DNA of 64,000 bases from Desulfonispora thiosulfatigenes DSM 11270. Lineage in GTDB: Bacteria; Bacillota; Peptococcia; Peptococcales; Desulfonisporaceae. The translations under genes and the position numbers were made by a program. The DNA lies in NCBI RefSeq assembly GCF_900176035.1, contig NZ_FWWT01000022.1:310001-374000 (forward strand). The letters are read 5' to 3'. The notes beneath the pieces are model-generated. The model was not told the origin of the DNA. It ran no database searches and saw only the letters and a list, made by a program, of their open reading frames with translations. Below, piece after piece: positions 44,379 through 52,629 of the stretch (the first letter of the stretch is position 1; each line of letters begins with the position of its first letter).

Positions 44379-44912
44379 TTATAGTTTTACTTTTAATAAA
44401 AGAAACTGTAGGGCAACTTGTGTTTTTATGTCTCTAATTTGACCTTTTTGCATAATTTCTTTTACTTCGTCAATTGATAAATTATAACTTTCTAAGATTT
44501 CATCTTCATCTAAGTTCATACTTCCCTTCGATAATTCTTTCGCAAAATAAATATGAATAAGTTCATTACAATAACCTGGAGAAGCATAAAAATCTCCAAT
44601 TTTCTCCCAATGCTCCGCTATATATCCGGTTTCCTCTTGTAATTCTCGTTTAGCACAATCTAAAGGATCTTCATCTTTTTCAAGTTTCCCTGCGGGAACT
44701 TCCCATAAAGTTTCTTCAGTAGCTTTTCTATATTGTTTAACTAAGATTACCTTATTCTCATTGGTTAATGTTAAGATACATACAGCTCCTGGATGTTCAA
44801 CTATTTCTCTAAAAGCATCTTTACCATTAGATAATTTGACTTTAAGTTTTTTTACAGTTATTATTTTCCCTTTAAAAATTAATTCTTCTTGTACCGTTTT
44901 TTCAGTTAACAT
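44379..44912 (-). CDS. nudF: ADP-ribose pyrophosphatase (NUDIX hydrolase)
   Basis: Hydrolyses ADP-ribose to AMP and ribose-5-phosphate. The 177 residues contain the NUDIX box GX5EX7REUXEEXGU as GKLEKDEDPLDCAKRELQEE followed by TG. EVPAGKLE and FYASPGYCNELIHIY are typical for the ADP-ribose group. AAGGAG precedes ATG. Upstream of spoIIM as in Bacillus. Confidence 0.94.
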   Translation of the reverse strand: MLTEKTVQEELIFKGKIITVKKLKVKLSNGKDAFREIVEHPGAVCILTLTNENKVILVKQYRKATEETLWEVPAGKLEKDEDPLDCAKRELQEETGYIAEHWEKIGDFYASPGYCNELIHIYFAKELSKGSMNLDEDEILESYNLSIDEVKEIMQKGQIRDIKTQVALQFLLLKVKL

Positions 44913-44943
44913 GTCTCATTCTCCTTACATCATTAAATAGTCA

Positions 44944-46017
44944 TTATTTTAACTTTGCCGTATATGTACCTGCAGCACAACAGGTTTCAAAAAAAGTTCT
45001 AGCTTGAGATAAGTCTTGACCCATAGTTTTAACATTAATGTTATGTTTTTCTAAATATTTAAGACCTAATTTCCCATCTTCATAAATAATAGAATGTTTA
45101 TCAAAAATTTCATGACATTTAAGTTGATCATTAACATAATTAGCCTTATCCTTATTATCTATTTTAGGAATGACAACAGTAGTTTTTGCTAAGGCTATTT
45201 TATTTAAAACTGTTAATACGTGATGACTAACCCCTATATGCCTCTTTCTAGATTCATTAAAGTTTATACGTGGTATAAGAATAGGATTGCCTTCTAAGCT
45301 ATGTACTGCATTAATAATTTGTCCTACCTCTAGCGCAGTAGTTCCTAATGATGTACCGGTACCTACTACACCTGGTCCCATTATAACTATTATAATATCT
45401 GCCTTTAAAACTTCATAAGCAGCCGCAAGACCCGAATATATGTTTATAGCCTCTAGCTGACCTCCATATGAATTACCAGTTGTTACAGTGCCATTTAACC
45501 ACTTTAACTTATTAAGAAATGCAACTGTATGACTAAATGCCATTGGAAGTGCTCCACCGTCAGTCATTATATATGATATTTTTAAATTTGGATTTAATGC
45601 TTTAATTCCTGCTATGGTAGGTATAAGCATGCTGTGTAAGAAACCAATAAGTACAGGTGCTTTATTTAAACTTTGAAAATTTTTGATTTCATTATGGTAA
45701 GGGCTATCTTCTTCTTCTACACTTAAGACTTTTATTTGTTCAGGTGTATATCTTAATTTCATAATATGTCCCTTTGTAACAGTATCACAATTAGGATTTG
45801 ATAATTTGCCCATTATAAAATGATAACCACCTGTACCTAAATTTAAAGTAAAGGCCGTAGTATTTACCAAAACCTCTTCATTATTAACTAGCTTACCTAT
45901 CATTTTAGGAAAACTAATAGCTTTATATTTAGCATTGTTAATATTAATTAAAACAATTTGTAATTCAGGACTTTCTTTTAATATTTCTACTACCAATCCT
46001 AATCTTATTCTAATCAT
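44944..46017 (-). CDS. DUF3866 family protein
   Basis: 357 residues matching the DUF3866 type as I recall it: N-terminal beta-rich part (NNEEVLVNTTAFTLNLGTGG), then an alpha/beta domain with IMGPGVVGTGTSLGTTALEVGQ and NFNESRKRHIGVSHHVLTVL. Function unknown. In many Clostridia the gene sits next to nudF and spoIIM, as here, suggesting a shared transcription unit. Confidence 0.82.
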   Translation of the reverse strand: MIRIRLGLVVEILKESPELQIVLININNAKYKAISFPKMIGKLVNNEEVLVNTTAFTLNLGTGGYHFIMGKLSNPNCDTVTKGHIMKLRYTPEQIKVLSVEEEDSPYHNEIKNFQSLNKAPVLIGFLHSMLIPTIAGIKALNPNLKISYIMTDGGALPMAFSHTVAFLNKLKWLNGTVTTGNSYGGQLEAINIYSGLAAAYEVLKADIIIVIMGPGVVGTGTSLGTTALEVGQIINAVHSLEGNPILIPRINFNESRKRHIGVSHHVLTVLNKIALAKTTVVIPKIDNKDKANYVNDQLKCHEIFDKHSIIYEDGKLGLKYLEKHNINVKTMGQDLSQARTFFETCCAAGTYTAKLK

Positions 46018-46130
46018 ATCTTCTCCATAATAAAGAATTTCAAAGCACTATTACAATATTATCCCATTTAAGAGATAAAATATACAAGACAAAAGTTTAC
46101 ATAACCTGGTTTAATAACTATTGACCACAT

Positions 46131-46160
46131 AAAAAAACCTCAAACTTATTAATTTGAGGG
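46131..46160 (-). terminator. Terminator of the helicase operon
   Basis: CCTCAAA/TTTGAGG stem (46138-46144 with 46153-46159); on the minus strand it is followed by seven T residues. Confidence 0.88.
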
Positions 46161-46181
46161 ACATATATTATAATTATATTT

Positions 46182-47633
46182 TTATTTAATATCCTTACTA
46201 ACTTTACGAATTCTACCTTTAATAGGTTTATTTTGTAACTCCTTGAAAACAAGTTCACCTTTATTATTTAGTATTTCTACAAAGGTGGATATATCCAGTA
46301 TACTTATAATTCCTATATCAGAAGCAGTCACACCCTGTATACTACAAAGAGTACCTACAATATCCACTGGCCTCATTTTGGTTTTCTTCCCTGCATTAAT
46401 ATGTAATTTCAAAATCCCTTTGTTAAGCTGTGCCCCTTTTATTTCTTTAATTTCTGGTGTAGTATTTATTTTGTCAATAAATTCCTGTTTGGAATTATGC
46501 ACAGCTTCTTTAGCTGGTCTTTTTTTAAACATAATTTCTTTGCCTATATATTGTTGTATATCTTTTAAAAATTTACCTTCATCTGGTGTTACAAAAGTAA
46601 TTGCTCTACCCTCTTTATCAATTCGTCCAGTTCTTCCTATCCTATGTACATAACTTTCTTTATCTTGTGGTATATCATAATTAATTACAAGTGAAATATT
46701 ATCTATGTCTATACCCCTAGCTGCAACATCCGTTGCTACCAAATATCTAAAATATCCTTGTTTGAAATCATTCATTACTTTTATTCTATCCTGTTGTTCC
46801 ATTCCACCATGAATTTTCTTACAAGTATACTCGAGACTTGCCAATTCTGACGAAACCTCATCCACCTTTTGCTTAGTATTACAAAATATTATACAGCTAT
46901 CTGGATTTTCTAATATTGTTATATCTCGTAAAAGTTTTATCTTATCTTTTTGTTCTATAGTATATCTTTCTTGATATATTCTATCTGACACTGAAACTTG
47001 TTCTTCTATTTCTATATAAAGAGGATCTTGCATATATTTATTACATAAAACCTCTATATCCCTTGGCATGGTAGCTGAGAGTAACATCGACACACGTTCC
47101 TTAGATAAACTGCTTATTATGGTTTCTAATTGTTCTATAAATCCCATATTAAGCATTTCATCAGCTTCATCAATGACAAGGTATTTAATTTTTGATGTAT
47201 CTAAAGTCCCTCTTTCAATATGGTCTAGAATACGACCAGGGGTACCAACTACTACATGTGTTTTTTGTTTAAGTTCTTTTTCCTGAAGATAAAAAGGCGA
47301 CTTTCCATAAACTGCTGGAACTTTAAGTCTTTTAAATCTACCTATATTAAATATATCCTCTTTAACCTGGATAGCAAGTTCTCTTGTTGGTTCAAGTACT
47401 AATGCTTGAGGTCTATTTTCATCCCAGTCTACTAATTCACAAATAGGAATTGCAAAGGCTGCTGTCTTTCCACTTCCTGTTTGAGATTTTACTATTACGT
47501 CCTTCTCTTCTAAAACAGCTGGAATAACCTGTTCTTGAACTTTAGTAGGGTTATTAAAATTCAACATACCAATTGATTTTAGTAGATCACTACTTAGTCT
47601 ATATTCGTTAAAACACGAATTACTATTTTTCAT
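46182..47633 (-). CDS. DEAD-box RNA helicase, DbpA/YxiN type
   Basis: ATP-dependent RNA helicase of 483 residues. Motifs: Q motif region with PTKVQEQVIP, I SQTGSGKT, Ia PTRELAIQ, II DEAD, III SAT, V ATDVAARGID, VI HRIGRTGR. The C-terminal 75 residues (KLHINAGKKTKMRPVDIVG onward) match the DbpA RNA-binding domain, which in DbpA and YxiN recognises hairpin 92 of 23S rRNA, so a role in 50S subunit assembly is likely. It overlaps the cyclophilin gene by 11 bases. Confidence 0.94.
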   Translation of the reverse strand: MKNSNSCFNEYRLSSDLLKSIGMLNFNNPTKVQEQVIPAVLEEKDVIVKSQTGSGKTAAFAIPICELVDWDENRPQALVLEPTRELAIQVKEDIFNIGRFKRLKVPAVYGKSPFYLQEKELKQKTHVVVGTPGRILDHIERGTLDTSKIKYLVIDEADEMLNMGFIEQLETIISSLSKERVSMLLSATMPRDIEVLCNKYMQDPLYIEIEEQVSVSDRIYQERYTIEQKDKIKLLRDITILENPDSCIIFCNTKQKVDEVSSELASLEYTCKKIHGGMEQQDRIKVMNDFKQGYFRYLVATDVAARGIDIDNISLVINYDIPQDKESYVHRIGRTGRIDKEGRAITFVTPDEGKFLKDIQQYIGKEIMFKKRPAKEAVHNSKQEFIDKINTTPEIKEIKGAQLNKGILKLHINAGKKTKMRPVDIVGTLCSIQGVTASDIGIISILDISTFVEILNNKGELVFKELQNKPIKGRIRKVSKDIK

Positions 47634-48264
47634 CCTCTACCACCATTACTTTCTCAATTACTACATCTTCCACGGGTACGGAGACTTCACCTGAATAACT
47701 ACTTTTTTTTACAGGCAAACCTGCAAGTTTATCAAGAGTTTCTTCACCTTCAATTAATTTGCCAAAAGCCGCATATTCACCATCTAGAGAATTTACATCT
47801 CCATGCATTATAAAAAACTGACTACTTGCTGAGTTCATATCATTACTACGAGCCATCGAAATGACCCCTTTTGTATGCTTAAGGTTATTTTCTTTAAAGC
47901 CATTTTTGCTAAATTCACCTTTAATATTCTTTTCAGAACCACCCGTACCATCACCCTTAGGGTCACCACCTTGAATCATGAAATCCTTGATAATTCTATG
48001 AAATTTCAATCCATCATAAAATCCAGACTTAGAAAGGGTTACAAAATTCTCTACAGTTACAGGAGCAATTTCTGGATATAATTCAAATATCATTTTCCCA
48101 CCATCCTTCATCACTATCTCTACCTTAGGATGATAAGATTCACTATTTATCCCCGCATTTGGATTTTCACTAGTATCTTCATTATTGCACCCAGTAACTA
48201 GTAACATCATTCCTAATATGGCCATCATTACTACAAGAAATCTTTTGTTACAAATTTTTAACAT
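47623..48264 (-). CDS. Cyclophilin-type peptidyl-prolyl isomerase, lipoprotein
   Basis: Extracytoplasmic folding catalyst of 213 residues. A signal peptide ends in the lipobox LVTGC (Cys26), so it should be anchored to the outer face of the membrane. The cyclophilin domain has FHRIIKDFMIQGGDPKGDGTGG, GVISMAR and SSQFFI with the catalytic Arg and Phe/Gln positions. A Ser/Asn-rich linker lies after the lipid anchor. Its end overlaps the helicase start. Confidence 0.95.
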   Translation of the reverse strand: MLKICNKRFLVVMMAILGMMLLVTGCNNEDTSENPNAGINSESYHPKVEIVMKDGGKMIFELYPEIAPVTVENFVTLSKSGFYDGLKFHRIIKDFMIQGGDPKGDGTGGSEKNIKGEFSKNGFKENNLKHTKGVISMARSNDMNSASSQFFIMHGDVNSLDGEYAAFGKLIEGEETLDKLAGLPVKKSSYSGEVSVPVEDVVIEKVMVVEDEK

Positions 48265-48356
48265 ATTTACTCTCCTTTAATTCTGGTTATTTGTTAATTC
48301 TGCATTTCTTTATATTACCATTGTTTTTAAAATATCTCCTAGTTTTGTGTTAAGTA

Positions 48357-49370
48357 TCATTTAAGTTGCCTAATATTTTTTATAACAATGGAAATAGTTC
48401 CATCTTCATTATTAATAAATTCAATTTTATCTTTATTATCGAATTCAGATACAAGGAGGTTTATTTCTATCCCTGTATCCGTAATAATCTTTTGTTTTTT
48501 GTATAAGTTTTTCTGCTGGTCAATATTTACAGCAATTTTTTTATCTAAAATTCCTTTTTGCTCAACTTGAGCAATATACTCTTCTTTTACTTGCGGGATG
48601 TTACCAAATACAGTATCCGCTATTTCTTTGATATCAACTTCACTACCATCCTCAATATTTTCACTTACAACTCGTTTAAATTGAACAATTTTATCTATAT
48701 TACCGCTATCATAGTATTTTGTGGTCATTTCCTGAGCAGTTTTCTCTAATATTTTTACCTTTTCTTTACCTGATAAATCACTATTACATTTTAAAATATT
48801 TTTAGAAATATAAAATTCTTTATATCCATCTATCTCAAATTTCTTTTCAATTAAATGAATATCGTAAGTTTCCAGATTAATAATAGCACATTCTTCTATT
48901 TTCTGATTTTCATTGGGTAAAGTAGTTTTTTGTTTGATAATTGAATTTAATGTACCAGTCTCTAAATTCTTTACTTGATGAATGTAAGATTCTTTATAAT
49001 TTAATTTCAGAAACGCTAAAAACTTCACATCATCCATTTCAAATAAACAACAAATAAGATCTCCATTAGGAATGTCTACATATATTTTTAGTTGTTCATA
49101 AAACTTAGTTGCCAAATCTTTTGTTAATAAAACAAAATCAAGATTATTTTCGCTTATTGCTTGGCAATACTTCCTAATATTATTTTCAGTACTAATAAAT
49201 TTTGCTTCTTTCAATAAAGGATTTTTTAATACTTTTATAATATGTTTTAAGATGAATTCATCAATTTCTGGTGGTAGTTCTAATACAATTTCAGAGAGTA
49301 CAGGTACACCTAAATCTTTATCTAAAATATGTACAATTAATTTATCTAATATAATAGTATCAAAATTCAT
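48357..49370 (-). CDS. Nucleoid-associated protein, NdpA/YejK family
   Basis: A 337-residue protein with the typical start of the 37-kDa nucleoid-associated family (ILDKLIVHILDKDLGVPVLS) and the C-terminal block around VSEFDNKDKIEFINNEDGT. E. coli YejK binds topoisomerase IV and DNA; the role in Firmicutes is not known. ATG 49370 with GGAAG upstream is chosen; the longer frame to 49412 includes a G-run RBS-like stretch and is unlikely to be coding. Confidence 0.82.
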   Translation of the reverse strand: MNFDTIILDKLIVHILDKDLGVPVLSEIVLELPPEIDEFILKHIIKVLKNPLLKEAKFISTENNIRKYCQAISENNLDFVLLTKDLATKFYEQLKIYVDIPNGDLICCLFEMDDVKFLAFLKLNYKESYIHQVKNLETGTLNSIIKQKTTLPNENQKIEECAIINLETYDIHLIEKKFEIDGYKEFYISKNILKCNSDLSGKEKVKILEKTAQEMTTKYYDSGNIDKIVQFKRVVSENIEDGSEVDIKEIADTVFGNIPQVKEEYIAQVEQKGILDKKIAVNIDQQKNLYKKQKIITDTGIEINLLVSEFDNKDKIEFINNEDGTISIVIKNIRQLK

Positions 49371-49455
49371 TTTACTTCCGCCCCCTACAGCAAATATAAT
49401 TATAGTAACCATGAATATGCTTATGTTTATCTGGCCTTTCAGGGAAATAAAACTA

Positions 49456-49842
49456 TTATTTTAATATATCATTCCATTTAACTAGTTCTTCTCTATTATT
49501 ACTAACATCTTTAATTATAATAGGATTTGTAAATTTTTTAATTTTCTCTCTAACTATACTTGCCATTTTTAGAACATCCTTATTCTTCGAAGTTGATGTT
49601 CCACTAATTTGTTCATTTAAAGCTGTATCATTCATCACAATTACTATCTTGCGGTCCATATATTGTTCTAATTCTTTCAATACTTCTCTTAATGCAATTA
49701 GATTTACAATAGCTGGTTTCTTGTATTCCTTTAATATAGATTTTTTACACATAAGATTTTGATTATCATAGATACAATAACTAATCTCTATGTCCTCACC
49801 CTCATAATAACTTGGAATTGCTACTACATAAGCTGTAATCAT
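49456..49842 (-). CDS. Hypothetical protein, possibly RNase H-like fold
   Basis: 128 residues, predicted alternating strands and helices: ITAYVVAIPSYYEG, then EISYCIYDNQNLMC, a helix with NLIALREVLKELEQY, and a strand KIVIVMNDTALNEQI. The pattern of strand, hairpin, helix, strand with an acidic residue resembles RNase HI-like proteins, but the usual catalytic Asp of strand 1 is not clear. No family can be named. It is 85 bases upstream of the NdpA-like gene, in the same direction. Confidence 0.5.
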   Translation of the reverse strand: MITAYVVAIPSYYEGEDIEISYCIYDNQNLMCKKSILKEYKKPAIVNLIALREVLKELEQYMDRKIVIVMNDTALNEQISGTSTSKNKDVLKMASIVREKIKKFTNPIIIKDVSNNREELVKWNDILK

Positions 49843-49886
49843 TATAAACCTCCATAATTCTTCAAATTTCTAAAAGAAAATTAAAA

Positions 49887-49979
49887 TTAATCCTCAGAAT
49901 CTTGTTCTACATAAATCATTGTTCGACCAGTGTTGAGACTAGTAGTTTTAAAATATTTCTCAGTCATTTCATTATAACC
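49887..49979 (-). pseudogene. Unidentified coding remnant
   Basis: A short open stretch without a start reads GYNEMTEKYFKTTSLNTGRT and ends MIYVEQDSED at a stop codon. It looks like the C-terminal end of a lost gene. The upstream frame is blocked by stops. It lies next to the FMN reductase remnant and could come from the same or a neighbouring gene. Confidence 0.35.
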
Positions 49980-50020
49980 TATGTCCTATATTACCTACCA
50001 ACAGTATTTTTAGAAAGAGT

Positions 50021-50163
50021 CTAACTTGAGATGCACACCTGACGCAAATGATACTGAACTCTGACACCGCCAAGCATGCCTACAAAAGCACTCATAATAG
50101 CTACTGGTTTACCATACAAAGCAATACGTCTCCTCTTGACGACCAATCTAGTGCATTCTTCAT
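50021..50163 (-). pseudogene. Remnant of an NADPH-dependent FMN reductase
   Basis: One frame gives MKNALDWSSRGD and the next frame GKPVAIMSAFVGMLGGVRVQ followed by YHLRQVCISS and a stop. Together these match the KNALDW...GKPVAIM...YHLRQV segment of NADPH:FMN/chromate reductases. The N-terminal half, with the FMN phosphate loop, is missing, and a frameshift separates the two pieces. Clear decay product. Confidence 0.72.
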
Positions 50164-50185
50164 CCCTAAGTAATTTCCTGAAGCT

Positions 50186-50210
50186 TATGTAATTATTTCC
50201 CAGGAAACAA
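50186..50210. repeat. Dispersed intergenic repeat, copy 2
   Basis: TATGTAATTATTTCCCAGG followed by AAACAA. Identical over 25 bases to the copy at 52080 except for one base. Contains the small palindrome TTTCC-CA-GGAAA. Confidence 0.6.
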
Positions 50211-50256
50211 ACTATGTTTTATTTAGGATAATAATATTAAAGTTAAATAATACTAA

Positions 50257-50288
50257 GATAGCCAAGAATAATATTATCCTCGGCTACC
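50257..50288 (-). terminator. Hairpin at the end of the cpgs-like gene
   Basis: GATAGCCAAG (50257-50266) pairs with CTCGGCTACC (50279-50288) with one G-T pair and a mismatch; on the minus strand it is followed by TTAGTATTATTT. Weak T-run. Confidence 0.5.
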
Positions 50289-50301
50289 TTGTTCTAATGG
50301 A

Positions 50302-51618
50302 TTATGCTAAATGGTCTTTTAAGATATCTTCTAAATTCGGATCTCCTATTTCCTGTAATTTATATCCTACTCTTACTATCTTTTTATCTGTATCGATGAT
50401 TCTAGTAATATCTATTGGCGTACCAGAAATTACTGTATCGCAGTCAATGGCATTTATCATTTCTTCTAATTCTTTTACTTGGATATCTCCATATCCCATT
50501 GCTGGCAGTATAATTTCTAGATGATTATATTTTTCATATGTTTCTTTTATGCTACCAATTGCATAAGGTTTTGCATCTACTATTTCCCCAGCAGCGTATT
50601 TTTTTGCTGCAATCATACCTGCACCATATTTCATGCCTCCATGAGTTAGTGTAGGTCCATCTTCTATTACTAAAACTCTTTTACCTTTTATCTCTTCACC
50701 GTAGTCAACAGATATTGGAGATGCCGCTTCAACGATTTTTGCATCTCTATTATATTTTGCAATATTTTCTCTTACAAGCTCTACGCCCTTCATATCAGCT
50801 GAGTCAATTTTATTGATAACTATTATATCGGCCATCTTCAAATTTGTTTCCCCAGGATGATATGTAATTTCTTGGCCAGGTCTTAAAGGATCTACTATGA
50901 CGATATTTAAATCTGATTGATAAAATGGAAAGTCGTTATTTCCTCCATCCCAAAGAATTATATCGGCTTCTTTTTCTGCTTCTCTCAGGATTGTTTCATA
51001 GTCTACACCAGAGTAAACTACTATTCCATTATCAATATGTGGTTCGTACTCTTCTCTTTCTTCTATCGTACATTTATGCTTGTCTAAGTCTTCATATGAT
51101 GCAAATCTTTGGCAAACTTGGATCTTTAAATCGCCATAAGGCATAGGGTGGCGAATTGCAACTACCTTTTTACCCATATTTTTAAGTATATCGGATACTC
51201 TTCTGGTTGTTTGACTTTTCCCTGCTCCTGTTCTCACAGCGCAAACTGATACAAGAGGTTTATTAGATTTAATACTTGTATTTTCAGGACCCATTAATCT
51301 AAAATCTGCTCCTGTGCTTAAAACTGTTGAAGCTTTATGCATAACGTCTTCGTGAGAAATATCGCTATATGCAAATATTACTTGTTTAACTTCATTGTCC
51401 TTTATTAGTTGTACTAAGTCATCTTCAGAGTAAATAGGAATGCCAGATGGATAAAGTCCTCCAGCTAACTCAGTTGGATATTCTCTACCGTCGATATTTG
51501 GTATTTGTGTAGCGGTAAATCCAACTACATTGTATTTTTCATTGTCTCTAAAGTATGTATTAAATACATGAAAATCTCTACCTGCAGCTCCCATTATAAT
51601 TACGTTAATTTTTCCCAT
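50302..51618 (-). CDS. Cyclic 2,3-diphosphoglycerate synthetase homologue (P-loop GTPase-like)
   Basis: 438 residues. The N-terminal part is a Rossmann-like domain (KINVIIMGAAGRDFHVFNTY); the central part holds a P-loop, AVRTGAGKSQTTR (near residue 130), with later VINKID. Homologues in methanogens make the solute cyclic 2,3-diphosphoglycerate; bacterial ones are widespread in anaerobes and their product is not established. RBS GGAGGGTG precedes ATG. Single gene, followed by a weak hairpin. Confidence 0.82.
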   Translation of the reverse strand: MGKINVIIMGAAGRDFHVFNTYFRDNEKYNVVGFTATQIPNIDGREYPTELAGGLYPSGIPIYSEDDLVQLIKDNEVKQVIFAYSDISHEDVMHKASTVLSTGADFRLMGPENTSIKSNKPLVSVCAVRTGAGKSQTTRRVSDILKNMGKKVVAIRHPMPYGDLKIQVCQRFASYEDLDKHKCTIEEREEYEPHIDNGIVVYSGVDYETILREAEKEADIILWDGGNNDFPFYQSDLNIVIVDPLRPGQEITYHPGETNLKMADIIVINKIDSADMKGVELVRENIAKYNRDAKIVEAASPISVDYGEEIKGKRVLVIEDGPTLTHGGMKYGAGMIAAKKYAAGEIVDAKPYAIGSIKETYEKYNHLEIILPAMGYGDIQVKELEEMINAIDCDTVISGTPIDITRIIDTDKKIVRVGYKLQEIGDPNLEDILKDHLA

Positions 51619-51712
51619 AAAAACACCCTCCTAGCTTTAAATAAAACAAAATCTCAATTTTATGTATTCATCGCTTATTATATCATAGTAGTTGTGTTTT
51701 TATGGGATTAAA

Positions 51713-51994
51713 TCAAGCATCCATACTTTTTACTAATTTCTCAATAGCTTTTTTCTCTATTCTTGATACATATGAACGAGAAATACCTAACATTTTTGAT
51801 ATTTCACGCTGGGTTTTTTTAATTCCATTGATTAAGCCAAATCTAAGTTCTAAGACCTTTTTTTCTCTTTTATTTAATATTTTAATTTTTTCAAGTAAAT
51901 TTTGATACTCAAATGATACTTCTACCATTCTAGAAACTACATCAGGGTCGGTTCCTAAGATATCGATTAAATTTATTTCATTGCCATCAACAGG
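51713..51994 (-). CDS. sigK: RNA polymerase sigma-K factor, C-terminal fragment only (SpoIIIC-like)
   Basis: The frame opens at 51994, directly after an in-frame TAA (51995-51997), with no start codon or RBS at the break. It reads PVDGNEINLIDILGTDPDVV and continues through region 4 with TQREISKMLGISRSYVSRIE. These are the hallmarks of the mother-cell factor SigK from its middle (compare GNEISLIDILGT of B. subtilis) to its end. Regions 2 and 3, which bind core enzyme and the -10 box, are absent here. To the right lie only prophage genes on the same strand. As in B. subtilis (spoIIIC) and C. difficile, this is best read as the 3' piece of a split sigK that is rejoined by excision of a skin-like element. 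Confidence 0.87.
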   Translation of the reverse strand, partial: PVDGNEINLIDILGTDPDVVSRMVEVSFEYQNLLEKIKILNKREKKVLELRFGLINGIKKTQREISKMLGISRSYVSRIEKKAIEKLVKSMDA

Positions 51995-52004
51995 TTATCT
52001 ACCG
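51978..52004 (-). other. Candidate attachment site of a sigK-splitting element
   Basis: The sigK homology stops between 51986 and 51997. In the last homologous codons (GGC AAT GAA) is AATGA (51978-51982 on the plus strand as TCATT), which as I remember is the 5-base crossover core of the B. subtilis skin element. Next to it lies a small inverted repeat, GGT-AGATA-ACC (51993-52003), a possible recombinase arm. Inferred; the other junction is outside the window. Confidence 0.55.
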
Positions 52005-52079
52005 TTTAATATAAATGATTTCCTATTATATATAGAAATAAAATCAATTGAAATAAGAATATTTATAATATTGTGTATA

Positions 52080-52104
52080 TATGTAAGTATTTCCCAGGAA
52101 ACAA
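52080..52104. repeat. Dispersed intergenic repeat, copy 3
   Basis: TATGTAAGTATTTCCCAGG followed by AAACAA. It lies inside the element, about 100 bases from the sigK junction, and matches copy 2 at 24 of 25 bases. Confidence 0.6.
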
Positions 52105-52299
52105 GCCTTGTATCACATTAAGAAAAGCCGGGTTATGTGCTTGGGTTTTACCATATACTATAACTTTATATAACTATATTAAACATGTCCTTTATTTTCA
52201 ACATTCACCATATTTTATAAAATTTTTGCCCTCCATATTTGCGTTGTAAGACCTTAGAATTAGGCACGCGAGGTGATAGCATGTCCGAAAAATGGGCAT

Positions 52300-52335
52300 A
52301 AAAAAGACCTCAGGAGAAAATATCCCCTGAGGTTG
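52300..52335 (-). terminator. Terminator of the prophage lysis genes
   Basis: CCTCAGG (52308-52314) pairs with CCTGAGG (52326-52332); on the minus strand the stem is followed by TCTTTTTT. It ends the late operon just before the sigK junction and so could insulate sigK from phage transcription. Confidence 0.88.
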
Positions 52336-52371
52336 AACTGGTAAATAATCCTTACTAGTTGCACTATATAT

Positions 52372-52629
52372 TTATTCCCTATTATTAGTTTGCTTAACTA
52401 CTTGGTGTCCAAGTACCGATATGCCAGCTATAATTATTCCTTGTGCAACTGAATTTACACTAAAACCTAACATGCCAACGGCTCCTGTAATACCTAAAAT
52501 TATTACAACCCATACAATGGTCCAATCTTGTACCTTGGGTGTTCTTTTTAAAAAAGTTCCAACAATCCAAAGAGCAGGTATTAAAATATAAGCTTCCTTA
52601 ATAATATAATTCATAAATTCTATTTCCAT
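52372..52629 (-). CDS. Phage holin, Hol44-like family
   Basis: 85 residues with a short N-terminus and two or three membrane segments (about 12-27, 35-55, 60-78), ending QVVKQTNNRE, a charged tail typical of holins. It would permeabilise the membrane to release the amidase. It starts one base before the amidase gene ends (adjacent), with GGGGTGAG as RBS. Confidence 0.8.
   Translation of the reverse strand: MEIEFMNYIIKEAYILIPALWIVGTFLKRTPKVQDWTIVWVVIILGITGAVGMLGFSVNSVAQGIIIAGISVLGHQVVKQTNNRE

Larger units (their letters stand above)
51998..52371. other. Non-coding stretch between sigK fragment and holin
   Basis: About 370 bases without a credible gene. It holds the third dispersed repeat copy (52080), a weakly protein-like minus-strand stretch (YGKTQAHNPAFLNVIQGLFP, about 52093-52152) with stops around it, a very short plus-strand ORF with a good RBS (MSEKWA, 52281-52301), and the terminator of the lysis genes. 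Confidence 0.5.

Noticed and set aside
51713-51928. A separate small sigma-factor-like gene starting at ATG 51928
   Set aside because: There is no RBS before that ATG, and sigK-type coding sequence continues upstream to 51994; it is a fragment, not a gene of its own.
52281-52301. Plus-strand mini-gene MSEKWA with a GAGGTG RBS
   Set aside because: Six codons only; could be a decayed gene start but cannot be supported as a gene.
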